DNA from: Pseudorhizobium flavum | Lineage (GTDB): Bacteria; Pseudomonadota; Alphaproteobacteria; Rhizobiales; Rhizobiaceae | Length of the DNA: 64,000 bases | Reading direction: 5' to 3' | Assembly (NCBI RefSeq): GCF_902502825.2 | Contig: NZ_LR723671.1 | Location: forward strand, 1-64,000 | Shown here: piece after piece, positions 53,823 through 64,000 of the stretch | Layout of the letters: every line of letters starts with the position of its first letter | Position numbering within the stretch: the stretch's first letter is position 1 | Program-made: the position numbers and the translations under genes | Notes under the pieces: model-generated | Told to the model about the DNA's origin: nothing | What the model saw: only the letters and a program-made list of their open reading frames with translations | The model's database searches: none

Positions 53823-55373
53823 CTATGACGCAGGCGATCTGGCGCGCCACATGAACCAGGTAGGTAACAATGCGAGAAGGAATATCCCGAAAACAACAAG
53901 GAAGCCGTCCTGAAATGCGGCATTCGTTGCCTGAGCCACCACGCTCTGCCCCAGAAAAGAGGCCGCAGTAGGCAAGAGCTGGTTCTCCGGCAGCCCGGAT
54001 GCCCGCACCAGACCGGCCACCTCGCGAAGAAACTCCATGGTGGTAGAATTGTCGCTGGTCTGCGTCGCTGCGAACGCATCCGCGTGCATGATCGTTCGCC
54101 GCTCGATAAACACTGTCAGCAGGTTCACACCGAAGGCGCCACCGAGCTGCCGGATGAAGTTCACCGCCCCCGATCCCTGCCCGAGAAGATGGCGCGGCAG
54201 GACTTTCAGCGAACCGGACGAGATCGCCGGGAACACAAGGCCCAATCCGACGCGCGAGATTACAGTCCACCATGCCAGGGTCCAGAAGGCTGTGTTCACA
54301 TCCGATGCGGACATGAGCCACGAGGACCAGGCAAAGATTGCCATACCGACAGCGATCATGATCGCAGGCGCCATCCTGTCGGACAAACGGCCAGCAATCG
54401 GGAAGACAAAGAGCATGGCAAACCCTGACGGCATCAGCAGAAGGCCGGCCTGGGTCGGGGTCATTCCCTGTATTTGCTGCACGAAAACCGGCAGGAGGTA
54501 GGTCGAGCCGAAGAGGCCGGCTCCCATGATGAAGGAGACAAGGGAGGCGGAGGAAAAGGCGAAATTGGCGAAGAGCCGCATGTCCAGCATGGGCTTTTTC
54601 GTGTGAATTTCCCATCCGATGAAAGCCAAAGCGGCCACTATCGAAACGACGAACCCAAGCAAAATCGTATTGGAATCCCATCCCAGACGCTGCGCGCTCG
54701 ACAGCGTGCTCAGCAGGACAGCGAGAAAGACGGAGAGGATGGCAACTCCGACGAAATCGAACGCCGGCAAGGGGCCTTTTTCCTCCCGGCCGGGAAGAAA
54801 GAGGTTCGAAAGAAGTATGGCAATGCCCGCAAAGGGCAGGCCCAGATAAAAGACGAACCGCCAATTGAACGCGTCCATAAGCACGCCGCCGATCCAAGGT
54901 CCGAGCGCCGGGGCAAGAACGACGCCCACGCCGTAAATTCCCATTGCGGCTCCGCGTTTGTCGGGCGGGAAAACCTTGAATAGCATGATCATCGCCAGGG
55001 GCTGCACGATGCCGGCCGCCGCGCCCTGCACGACGCGTGCAAGGGTTAAGATCGTTTCATTCGGCGCCAATCCCCCGACAACCGAACCGAAAAGAAAGAT
55101 CGCCATCGACACGTTCATGGTCAGCCGCATGCCAAACGCACGATCCGCCCAATCCGCAAGGAGCATCGTCGCCGTCATGGCTGCCAGAAAGCCGGTCGAA
55201 ATCCATTGCGCCTGAACCGAGCTGATCCCGAATGCACCCATGACAGCAGGAATAGCGACATTCACGATCGTGGTGGACAGCACCACGGAAATGGTCGCAA
55301 CCATGATCGTCCCGGTCGCATACCATTTGTAGGCAGGGCCGTGGTGCTCGAAATAGCGGTCAATCTGCGACAT
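53823..55373 (-). CDS. emrB: DHA2-type multidrug efflux permease (EmrB-like)
   Basis: Start at 55373 (MSQIDRYFEHHGPAYKW), with GAGG 8 bp upstream; a frame start at 55388 is an alternative. The 516-residue protein has about fourteen hydrophobic helices and the DHA2 signature SVVLSTTIVNVAIPAVMGAF, followed by WISTGFLAAMTATMLLADWA and RVVQGAAAGIVQPLAMIMLF. It would export toxic compounds with the adjacent periplasmic adaptor. Cargo of the Tn3 element. Confidence 0.93.
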   Translation of the reverse strand: MSQIDRYFEHHGPAYKWYATGTIMVATISVVLSTTIVNVAIPAVMGAFGISSVQAQWISTGFLAAMTATMLLADWADRAFGMRLTMNVSMAIFLFGSVVGGLAPNETILTLARVVQGAAAGIVQPLAMIMLFKVFPPDKRGAAMGIYGVGVVLAPALGPWIGGVLMDAFNWRFVFYLGLPFAGIAILLSNLFLPGREEKGPLPAFDFVGVAILSVFLAVLLSTLSSAQRLGWDSNTILLGFVVSIVAALAFIGWEIHTKKPMLDMRLFANFAFSSASLVSFIMGAGLFGSTYLLPVFVQQIQGMTPTQAGLLLMPSGFAMLFVFPIAGRLSDRMAPAIMIAVGMAIFAWSSWLMSASDVNTAFWTLAWWTVISRVGLGLVFPAISSGSLKVLPRHLLGQGSGAVNFIRQLGGAFGVNLLTVFIERRTIMHADAFAATQTSDNSTTMEFLREVAGLVRASGLPENQLLPTAASFLGQSVVAQATNAAFQDGFLVVFGIFLLALLPTWFMWRARSPAS

Positions 55374-56520
55374 CGATGTAGACCTCAACCATCATGCCAG
55401 GACGCAGTTGCACCTCTTCGGGATTGATGGAGATCCGGAGCGGCAGGCGCTGGGTGACTTTTGTGAAGTTACCCGAGGGATTGGGGCTTGGCAGAAGCGC
55501 GAGTTGGCTGGTCGCTGCGCCGCCCATTGCGGTCACCTCACCTGCGAATTCCCGGCCAGGGAAGGCATCGACGGTAATGCGGGCCTTCGACCCCATCTGA
55601 ATGCTGCCGAAACTGGTCTCCTTGACGTTGGCATCGATCCATACCTCATCAGGGGCGTGATACATGACCAGCCGCGTTCCCGGTGTCACATACTCGCCGA
55701 CATCAACGAAAGTGGCATCGACAATACCGGGGAAGGCCGCGCTGATCGTGCGGTTTGCAAGGTCGATCTCCTTGAGACTGCGCTCCGCCTCAGTTCCTGT
55801 CCGTCCGGCCAGTACCGAAGCGACCTGGGAGTCCAACACATCCATCTGCGCTGCGTCCGCCTCAACAATGGCCAGATCGGCTCGTGCGCTCTCGATCGCG
55901 GCGGCGGCCGCACGTTCCTGTTGCACTGCTGCGTCAAGCGTCGCACGGGCATCTTCGAGATTTTGCTGCGAGGAGACGTTTTGACCAGCCAGTTTGGTCA
56001 CCCGGTCGTGTCGACTCTGTGCGTTCCTGAAAGCTGCCAATGCTGCTTCATGGTTCGCATTGGCAGCCGCAATGCTGGCTGCCGCGGCTTCACGACGTGC
56101 AGCAAGTTGCTTCTCAAGCATCATCTTGCGCGTTCTGATCTCAGCCAGTTGTGCGTCTGTTGCATCAAGCTTCGAAAGAACCGCCGAAAGCTGGGGTTCG
56201 GAGGACTCCCGATCGATGGTGGCGAGCATATCGCCCGCGTTGACAGAATCGCCGACAACGATCGGTAAGGCCGTCACACGTCCGGCGACCTCGCTTGATA
56301 CCGTCACGATGTTGGCAGCGATCCGGGCGTCATCGATGTGGATTTGCGTGAACCGCGCCCGTAGCCAAGGTGCGCTCAACCAGATGGTGCCTCCGACCAG
56401 AACCCCGATAATAAGCAGTTTGAGCCATTTCACCCGGCTGCGCCTGGGTGGGGAGAGGTCTTCTGCCCTGTCGGAGGGAGTATTGCCAATATCAGGACTA
56501 TTCGCCTTCATGTTATCCAT
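55360..56520 (-). CDS. emrA: EmrA/HlyD-type membrane fusion protein
   Basis: Start at 56520 (MDNMKANSPDIGNT); a GTG at 56529 is an alternative. The 386 residues have one N-terminal membrane helix (KWLKLLIIGVLVGGTIWLSA), a lipoyl half (VSSEVAGRVTALPIVVGDSV), a long alpha-hairpin (about 110-240), the second lipoyl half and a C-terminal barrel (YHAPDEVWIDANVKETSF). It overlaps both marR and emrB, so the three are translationally coupled. It links the permease to an outer-membrane channel. Confidence 0.93.
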   Translation of the reverse strand: MDNMKANSPDIGNTPSDRAEDLSPPRRSRVKWLKLLIIGVLVGGTIWLSAPWLRARFTQIHIDDARIAANIVTVSSEVAGRVTALPIVVGDSVNAGDMLATIDRESSEPQLSAVLSKLDATDAQLAEIRTRKMMLEKQLAARREAAAASIAAANANHEAALAAFRNAQSRHDRVTKLAGQNVSSQQNLEDARATLDAAVQQERAAAAAIESARADLAIVEADAAQMDVLDSQVASVLAGRTGTEAERSLKEIDLANRTISAAFPGIVDATFVDVGEYVTPGTRLVMYHAPDEVWIDANVKETSFGSIQMGSKARITVDAFPGREFAGEVTAMGGAATSQLALLPSPNPSGNFTKVTQRLPLRISINPEEVQLRPGMMVEVYIDVAD

Positions 56521-56968
56521 TCTGGTCACTTCTCAATAGTCCAAGCCGGGTCTCAATTTGGCTCAGGACCCGGGTGGCGGTTCGCAGGTCGTCGGGAGAT
56601 ACGTCCGCGAGGAGTTCAGCCCGGCTGGCAGCTGCAATCTTCCTCATCTTGTCTATCAGTGGCTTGGTGCCGTCGGTCAGGTGCAGCTTTTTGGCCCGCC
56701 GATCCTCCTCACACGGTTGGCGCTCCACAAGTCCGTCGGCCTCCAACCTGTCCAGCAGACGCACCAGGGTAGCCCCTTCGATCCCAAGCGAATGAGCCAA
56801 TTCAATCTGCGTCACATCCTGACGTCTGGAAAGTTCAAAAAGCACTCTCCAGCGAGCCTGTGACAAGCCGAGTTCACGAAACTGCAGATCGACATGCCTC
56901 GTCCACTGACGCAAAACCGTCGCCAGGGAGCGGGTGAAGGACTCATTCAGATCCGGGGCACCAGCCAT
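56513..56968 (-). CDS. MarR-family transcriptional regulator
   Basis: The 151-residue protein has the winged-helix core: RWRVLFELSRRQDVTQIELA, then HSLGIEGATLVRLLDRLEAD with GLVERQPCEEDRRAKKLHLT. It is first in the marR-emrA-emrB operon and probably represses it until a toxic ligand binds. A perfect palindrome at 57013-57029, 45 bp before its start, is the likely operator. Confidence 0.93.
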   Translation of the reverse strand: MAGAPDLNESFTRSLATVLRQWTRHVDLQFRELGLSQARWRVLFELSRRQDVTQIELAHSLGIEGATLVRLLDRLEADGLVERQPCEEDRRAKKLHLTDGTKPLIDKMRKIAAASRAELLADVSPDDLRTATRVLSQIETRLGLLRSDQNG

Positions 56969-57012
56969 CGATCCTCACTACAAGGTAGCTTGAAAATAAC
57001 TAGCCACCTAAT

Positions 57013-57029
57013 TAATGTAGAGTACATTA
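57013..57029. promoter_or_regulatory. putative MarR operator
   Basis: TAATGTA-GAG-TACATTA is a perfect 7-3-7 inverted repeat between the divergent marR and uspA-like genes. Its A/T-rich setting and 17-bp size fit MarR sites. It could control both directions. Confidence 0.7.
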
Positions 57030-57065
57030 TATGGCAAGCACCATTTCGAGGACAGGAGCCCCCTG

Positions 57066-57533
57066 ATGTACACCAACATCCTGCTTTGCTACGACGGATC
57101 ACGTGAGGGGCGATTGGCACTGCGTGAAGGGGCGCGGCTTGCCCAGATCACAGGCGCCGGCGTGACCCTCTTGGCTGTCGTTGAGACCGTCTCGGGAAAT
57201 GCGTTGGCGCAGGCGGCCGATGCCAGTGTGCTGATCTATCAGCAAGATGAGTTGCGGTCGATCCTGGACGAGGGGCGACAAAGGCTCACAGCCATGGGAC
57301 TAGCCCCCCGCATTCGGATGGAGTTCGGCGACCCTGTCGCGAGTATCAGCAAGGTGGCCACTGAGACCGGGGCAGATCTTGTCGTCGTCGGGCACCATCG
57401 GCACGGGTTCTGGACTCGATGGCTGAGCCGATCGGTTGCTGCCGAGCTGAGTGACAGCCTTGACTGCAGCCTGCTGTTGGCACAAAAAGTCGTCGACGAT
57501 AGGGATCTTTTCCCGAAGGACCGAGGGCTTTAA
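57066..57533 (+). CDS. universal stress protein (UspA family)
   Basis: The 155-residue protein starts YTNILLCYDGSREGRLALRE and has the ATP-binding signature VVVGHHRHGFWTRWLSRSVA (G-2x-G-9x-S). It is divergent from marR and shares the operator region. It is the last cargo gene before the right inverted repeat. Role in stress survival is inferred from the family. Confidence 0.9.
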   Translation: MYTNILLCYDGSREGRLALREGARLAQITGAGVTLLAVVETVSGNALAQAADASVLIYQQDELRSILDEGRQRLTAMGLAPRIRMEFGDPVASISKVATETGADLVVVGHHRHGFWTRWLSRSVAAELSDSLDCSLLLAQKVVDDRDLFPKDRGL

Positions 57534-57651
57534 ACCCAGTGCATCGCTTCCATCCTGAGTGGGTGCAAGCTACACCGCTCTATCGCTCGGATGGAATTGG
57601 CCGTTCAAGCATACTTCAGAGAAGTTCGCTCCATCAAAGCCACCTCAATCC

Positions 57652-59438
<1,787 letters not shown>

Positions 59439-59454
59439 TCATCGCAGCGCTTTG

Positions 59455-59550
59455 CACCGTCCCTACGCCAGTATGAACTGGATCAGGTTCAACGGGTCAC
59501 TGCGCGCGCTAGCAGAATCTCAGCCCCTTGCCGGGACACCCCTGGTGAAT
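59455..59550 (-). promoter_or_regulatory. TPP riboswitch (THI element) upstream of thiC
   Basis: On the minus strand the conserved order is present: AGGGGTGTCC, GGCTGAGA, TGACCCGTTGAACCTGATC, TTCATACTGGCGTAGGGA. Thiamin pyrophosphate binding would lower thiC expression. It ends about 100 bp before the thiC start and is intact although the gene is broken. Confidence 0.95.
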
Positions 59551-59692
59551 GGAACGGAGCGTAAATAAAGCCGGATGATCGGTCAAGTTGCCGATGGTCG
59601 GAGAGAGCGGGGTCTATGGTTCATATCCGTTCAAGAGCGAAGGCGTCGGCAAGTACGCGCCAAACGCGGGCGTGCCGCCTATGCCCCAGAAG

Positions 59693-60088
59693 CTACTCCC
59701 TAAGCAGCAGCCGACGGTATTCGCCCTCTGGAACCCCGTAAGCATCACCAGCGAGCTCCTCCAGTTTCGCGCGGTTGCGAACGACCACGAGGCTGCGTTC
59801 GGCTCTGACGCACTGCCTCTCTTCCAGAATATGCAAAGCTTCAGTGACGCTGGGTCGACGCACCCCGAGCATGAGAGCAAAGAAGTCGTGGGTCAGTGGC
59901 AGCTCGTGCCCCAACCTGTCGTGAGCCATTAAAAGCCATCGGGCGAGACGCTGCTCAACCGGGTACTTCGCATCAGCTAGGGCTGTGGCAGCAAGCTGCA
60001 GCATGAACACGTGGAAATAGCGGAGAACTACGTGTCTTAGCGTGGCATCCGCATCCATGGTGAGAGCGGCGGTGCAAAAGTCGGCCAC
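59693..60088 (-). pseudogene. Crp/Fnr-family regulator, N-terminus lost at the IS21 end
   Basis: The 131-residue frame contains the dimer helix (LRYFHVFMLQLAATALADAK), then YPVEQRLARWLLMAHDRL and the HTH domain LPLTHDFFALMLGVRRPSVT with EALHILEE. The end GDAYGVPEGEYRRLL is typical of a rhizobial Crp/Fnr group. The cyclic-nucleotide-binding barrel (about the first 100 residues) is missing because sequence changes to IS21 at about 60085. A short start at 60088 or 60056 could still be translated, but effector control is lost. Confidence 0.8.
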
Positions 60089-60151
60089 GGCGGCGGAATA
60101 ATCCGGCCGCGGGCGGAGTAAAATCCGCCACCTATTTCCCTTCTGCGACGA

Positions 60152-61674
60152 ATGCAGGAGGGCTTGGGGATCTATACCGTGGAATTATATCTGAAGGTTA
60201 GACTGGCTGTCTCGGAAGGGATGAGCCGGCGTCAGGCTGCAAAGCATTTCAACATATCTCGCGACAGCGTTTCCAAGATGGTGTCGTATTCGACACCACC
60301 CGGCTATCAGCGTCAGTTACCGATCCGGCGACCGAAGCTGGATGCGTTCGTTTCGACCATCGAGCATTGGCTGGAGGAAGATCTGAAGGTGCCGCGCAAG
60401 CAGCGCCATACAGCCAAGCGAGTGTTCGACCAACTTCGTGACGAACGCGACTTTACGGGCGGCTACACGATCATCTAGGATTACATGCGCGAGCGGGATC
60501 AGCGTCGCCAGGAGGTGTTCGTGCCGCTGTCGCATCCGCCGGGCCATGGGCAAGCCGATTTCGGCGAGGCGATGGTGGTGATCGGCGGCGTGGAGCGGAA
60601 AGCCCACTTCTTCGTGCTCGATCTGCCGCACAGTGACGGCTGCTATGTCCGAGCCTATCCGGGGGCGGTGGCCGAGGCCTGGGTCGACGGCCACATCCAC
60701 GCATTCGCGTTCTTCGGGGCCGTACCGCAGTCGATCGTTTATGACAACGATCGTTGCCTTGTTGCGAAGATCCTGCCCGACGGCACACGCAAGCGGGCAA
60801 CACTGTTCAGCGGCTTCCTGTCCCATTATCTGATCCGGGATCGCTACGGCCGTCCGGGAAAGGGAAATGACAAGGGGAACGTCGAGGGCCTCGTTGGCTA
60901 TGCCAGGCGCAACTTCATGGTGCCGATACCGCAGTTTCCAACATGGGATGCGTTCAACGTCTGGCTGGAAGAGCAATGCCGCAAGCGCCAGCGCGACAGG
61001 CTGCGCGGCGAGAGCGAGACGATCGGGGAACGGCTGCAGCGGGATCTTGCTGCCATGCGAGCTTTGCCGGCATCTCCATTCGATGCCTGTGATCAGGCCA
61101 GCGCCAAAGTGACGGCCCAATCTCTCGTGCGCTACAAAACCAACGACTATTCCGTGCCGGTTGCCTATGGCCATCAGGATGTCTGGGTGCGCGGCTATGT
61201 CGACGAAGTGGTGATCGGCTGCCGCGGCGAGATTATTGCCCGCCATCCCCGGGCTGGGAACGGGAAGACGTCGTCTTCGATCCTGTGCATTACCTGCCGC
61301 TGATCGAGCAAAAGATCAATGCGCTGGATCAGGCCGCACCTTTACAAGGCTGGGACCTGCCGGAAGAGTTCGCCACGCTCCGCCGCCTGATGGAAGGCCG
61401 TATGGCCAAGCATGGCCGGCGTGAGTATGTGCAGGTCCTTCGCCTGCTGGAAAGCTTTGAGCTTGCCGACCTTCACGCGGCGGTGAAGCAGGCGCTCCAG
61501 CTTGGCGCGATCGGCTTCGACGCAGTCAAACATCTGATCCTGTGCCGGGTGGAGCGCCGGCCGCCGCGACTGGACCTCTCCATCTACCCCTACCTGCCGA
61601 GGGCAACGGTCGAGACGACATCGGCGAAGGCGTACATGCGCCTCTTGTCGTCGAATGCAGGAGAAGCGGCATGA
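60152..61674 (+). pseudogene. istA: IS21 transposase IstA, with in-frame stop and frameshift
   Basis: The N-terminal HTH (GMSRRQAAKHFNISRDSVSK) and catalytic core (GHGQADFGEAMVVI, IVYDNDRCLVAKI, KGNDKGNVEGLVGYARRNF) are in one frame, interrupted by a TAG at 60476-60478. Near 61250 one base is missing, and the rest (WEREDVVFDPVHYLPLIEQK to 61674) continues in another frame. Two lesions mean no functional transposase. Confidence 0.9.
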
Positions 61675-62429
61675 GCACTGAAGTCCCGGAGATCCTGCTC
61701 TCCCACTATCTCAAGACCCTGAAGCTGCCGACCTTCCAGCGCGAGTATCAAAAGCTGGCCCGGCTGTGCGCCACCGAAGGCGTCGATCATATCGAATACC
61801 TGTTCCGGCTTGCCGAGCGAGAGATGATCGAACGGGACCGCCGTAAGGTCGAGCGCCGCATCAAGGCGGCAAGGTTCCCCGTCATCAAAAGCCTGGACAG
61901 CTTCGACTTCGCCGCCATCCCCAAGCTCAACAAGATGCAGGTGCTGGAACTGGCTCGTTGCGAATGGATCGAGCGCCGCGAGAACGTCATCGCTCTCGGT
62001 CCCAGCGGCACGGGCAAGACGCATGTCGCGCTCGGTCTCGGCTTGGCCGCATGCCAGAAGGGCATGTCCGTCGGCTTCACCACTGCCGCCGCGCTGGTCA
62101 GCGAGATGATGGAGGCGCGTTACGAACGGCGTCTGCTGCGTTTCCAGAAGCAGATGGCTGCATACCAGCTTCTCATCATCGATGAGCTGGGCTTCGTGCC
62201 GCTCTCCAAGACCGGCGCAGAACTGCTGTTCGAGCTGATCTCGCAACGATACGAGCGCGGCGCGACACTGATCACCAGCAATCTTCCATTTGACGAATGG
62301 ACGGAAACCTTGGGATCGGAGCGTCTCACCGGCGCGCTCCTCGACCGCATCACCCATCACGTCAACATCCTCGAGATGAATGGCGACAGCTATCGTCTCG
62401 CCCAAAGCCGCGCCCGAAAGGCGAGCTGA
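61671..62429 (+). CDS. istB: IS21 helper ATPase IstB
   Basis: Overlaps the istA end by ATGA. The 252-residue AAA+ protein has Walker A LGPSGTGKTHVALGLGLA (about 107-124), Walker B LLIIDELGFVPLSK and sensor region TLITSNLPFDEW. It loads IstA on target DNA. Intact, but without a working IstA here. Confidence 0.95.
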   Translation: MSTEVPEILLSHYLKTLKLPTFQREYQKLARLCATEGVDHIEYLFRLAEREMIERDRRKVERRIKAARFPVIKSLDSFDFAAIPKLNKMQVLELARCEWIERRENVIALGPSGTGKTHVALGLGLAACQKGMSVGFTTAAALVSEMMEARYERRLLRFQKQMAAYQLLIIDELGFVPLSKTGAELLFELISQRYERGATLITSNLPFDEWTETLGSERLTGALLDRITHHVNILEMNGDSYRLAQSRARKAS

Positions 62430-62449
62430 AACACCTCAAAAAAATTGCC

Positions 62450-62506
62450 GCGCACGCATGAGACCCCCGCTCGGGCTACGCCCTCGCGGAGGTCTCATGC
62501 GTGCGC
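62450..62506 (-). terminator. long hairpin after istB
   Basis: Arms GCGCACGCATGAGACC (62450) and its exact complement (62491-62506) form a 16-bp stem, with further inner pairing CCGC/GCGG. On the minus strand it is followed by TTTTTTT, making a strong intrinsic terminator against transcripts entering from the IS256 side. On the plus strand no T-tract follows. Confidence 0.7.
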
Positions 62507-62563
62507 CGAAGGGTGGCCGGGTTTTACTCCGCCGCCTGGCCGGATTTTACTCCGGCGTTGACA

Positions 62564-63424
62564 CCACTGGGTGCTAGCGGCCTGAGGTGTGTCCTGAGCA
62601 AAAGCCGTGGCGATGAAGGCAGAGACAACACAGCGACCGCTCTTCCCGGCATGGGCCAGCGCGTTGCGCATGAAGTGAACCCTGCAGCGCTGCCAGGTGG
62701 CCGAGACAACCTTGGAGACAGCAGCCTTTATGCCCTCATGTGCGTCAGAGACGACGAGCTTGACGCCACGTAGTCCCCGCCTGGTCAGCTTACGCAGGAA
62801 CTCTGTCCAGATCGCCTCCGCCTCGGAGGTGCCAATCTCCATGCCGACCACTTCGCGTCGGCCGTCGGTGTTGACGCCCACCGCGATGATGACCGCGACA
62901 GAGACGATGCGCCCGCCGCGCCGGACCTTGAGGTAGGTCGCATCGATCCAAAGGTAGGGCCATTCCCCTTCGATGGGCCTGTCGAGGAAGGCCTTCACCT
63001 TCTCGTCGATCTCCTCGCAGAGCCGGGAAACCTGGCTCTTGGAGATGCCCGACATGCCCATGGCCTTAACGAGGTCATCGACGGATCGGGTCGAGACGCC
63101 TTGGATATAGGCCTCTTGGATCACCGCCGTAAGGGCCTTCTCTGCCATGCGGCGTGGTTCGAGAAAGCTTGGAAAATAGCTGCCTGTGCGAAGCTTCGGA
63201 ATGCGCAGCTCGACGGTGCCCGCCCGTGTCTCCCAGTCCCGGTCGCGATAGCCGTTGCGCTGGGCCAGTCGGAAGCTATTCTTCTCGCCATAGCCCGCGC
63301 CAGTCTTCGTGCTGACCTCCAGCGCCATCAGCTTCTCGGCAGCGAAGCCGATCATCTCCCGGAGCAAATCGGCATCAGCGCTCTTCTCAACGAGCGAGCG
63401 CAGGTTCATCATATCTTCGGTCAT
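62564..63424 (-). pseudogene. IS256-family transposase, C-terminus lost at the IS21 end
   Basis: The start [20 protein letters not shown] and the IS256 core are clear: [40 protein letters not shown] (first Asp), and [17 protein letters not shown] then [14 protein letters not shown]. Homology ends after [10 protein letters not shown], at about 62570, where the IS21 end begins. The remaining quarter, including the catalytic Glu and the NPIERLN-type tail, is absent. Inactive. Confidence 0.9.
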
Positions 63425-63631
63425 CGGTGGTGTCCCTCAGGTTGGCTCTAAGCAACCCGACCCTACGGAAAACACTGGTGACCACCGCTACGCCGCCCGC
63501 TACCTACAGCACATTGGAGGATGCGCTCGCGAGCGGCTTCGCCAGAGGACCGGCGTAGCGGCTTCAACGGCCTCTGCTCCCCCTGCGCCGGGCAAGGCGA
63601 AGAAAGCCGAAGGAAGATAGACCTCCTTTAA

Positions 63632-63663
63632 CTGATGGTCAGAATCAATTCTGACCATCAGTC
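63632..63663. repeat. 32-bp near-perfect palindrome beside the integrase gene
   Basis: Arms ACTGATGGTCAGAAT and ATTCTGACCATCAGT flank a central CA. As RNA it could form a 14-bp stem with a TCAA loop. It lies 25 bp after the integrase stop. No T-tract follows on either strand, so a DNA site is as likely as a terminator. Confidence 0.6.
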
Positions 63664-63687
63664 AAAATCGACAGGAGGAACGCGCGG

Positions 63688-64000
63688 CTAACCGTCCTTA
63701 AAGCGATGCGGAAGAGGCCTCTCGAGGAGAGGCAAGCAGACGTCCAGATCGTGTGAGGCGAGGTGAGCGTATCTCATGGTCATCTGTAGTGTCTGGTGTC
63801 CGAGCCACATCTGGACTCGTCTGATGTCGGCGCCTCTTCTCACAAGGCGAGATGCACATGTGTGACGAAGAACATGGGGTACGACGTCGGGATCATTTGC
63901 CAAGCCAACTTGGCCTTTGGCGCTATTCCAAACAGATCGGAACCGCTGCTGATCGATATCGGAAAAGGGACCGTCTGCTCGACCCCTTTGTGCTTGGACT
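63688..64000 (-). CDS. tyrosine recombinase/integrase, C-terminal part (5' end outside window)
   Basis: The frame is open to the window end, so the gene continues outside. The visible 104 residues hold the catalytic box: VVPHVLRHTCASRLVRRGAD (H-x-L-R-H-T), VQMWLGHQTLQMTMRYAHL with the second His and the nucleophile Tyr of RYAHL. It would integrate or excise a mobile element. The TTG at 63903 is only an internal codon. Confidence 0.88.
   Translation of the reverse strand, partial: VQAQRGRADGPFSDIDQQRFRSVWNSAKGQVGLANDPDVVPHVLRHTCASRLVRRGADIRRVQMWLGHQTLQMTMRYAHLASHDLDVCLPLLERPLPHRFKDG

Larger units (their letters stand above)
60085..62563 (+). mobile_element. IS21-family insertion sequence (decayed)
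   Basis: istA and istB lie in standard order. The ends carry the repeated IS21-type motif CGGAGTAAAATCCG: one clear and one degenerate copy at 60090-60130, two inverted copies at 62515-62558. The right end finishes TGTCAACGCCGG read inward from 62563; the left outermost bases are not clearly conserved. Left flank is a Crp/Fnr gene and right flank an IS256 transposase, so this is not a simple insertion. Confidence 0.85.

Overview
The window looks like part of a plasmid or genomic island of a rhizobial alphaproteobacterium (Rhizobiales). Support: high-GC coding bias throughout, a rhizobial RHE_PE00001-type gene, rhizobial-type pyruvate carboxylase and ThiC, and a dense mix of Tn3, IS66, IS6, ISL3, IS21 and IS256 elements. 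This is inference from protein pattern recognition; no search was run.

Layout. (1) 1-10.5 kb is mobile-element debris: the end of a Tn3-family transposon (to 1837), an IS66-like element, a frameshifted RHE_PE00001 gene, an IS6 fragment, an Abi-type gene cut by an IS66 element (6384-8960), and a GGDEF gene with an in-frame stop. (2) 10.9-48.6 kb is a nearly intact catabolic island with no transposase. It holds an MmgE/PrpD protein, a methylsuccinyl-CoA-dehydrogenase-like enzyme divergent from a SucA-like E1, two IclR regulators, an old-yellow-enzyme gene (probably frameshifted), three class III CoA-transferase-type genes (one a double-domain fusion), an SDR, three further acyl-CoA dehydrogenases, three crotonases (one very like the ring-opening hydrolase BadI), an HMG-CoA-lyase-type enzyme, a complete Liv-type ABC importer, a mesaconyl/itaconyl-CoA-hydratase-like and a CitE-like lyase pair, EtfBA plus ETF-quinone oxidoreductase, an MFS carrier, pyruvate carboxylase and an RraA-like aldolase. 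(3) 48.6-50.0 kb holds ISL3 and LysR remnants. (4) 50059-57689 is a Tn3-family transposon with 38-bp inverted repeats that carries MarR, EmrA/EmrB and UspA-type cargo. It ends inside thiC, which keeps its TPP riboswitch but has lost its Fe-S cluster tail. (5) 59.7-64 kb holds a truncated Crp/Fnr gene, a decayed IS21 element, half an IS256 transposase and the end of a tyrosine recombinase.

How it may work. The ABC importer and MFS carrier would bring in an organic acid, and CoA-transferases would activate it. Acyl-CoA dehydrogenases feeding ETF and ETF-QO, crotonases and the BadI-like hydrolase would open or shorten it. The HMG-CoA-lyase-type enzyme and the hydratase/CitE pair would release acetyl-CoA, acetoacetate or pyruvate, and pyruvate carboxylase would refill the TCA cycle. 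Most predicted end steps handle methyl-branched dicarboxylates (methylsuccinyl, mesaconyl, citramalyl, 3-methylglutaconyl/HMG, 4-hydroxy-4-methyl-2-oxoglutarate). A palindrome of consensus GRAAYRYRTTCC lies before four transcription units of the island and next to one IclR gene. It marks a probable single regulon and is the most interesting unexplained system in the window.
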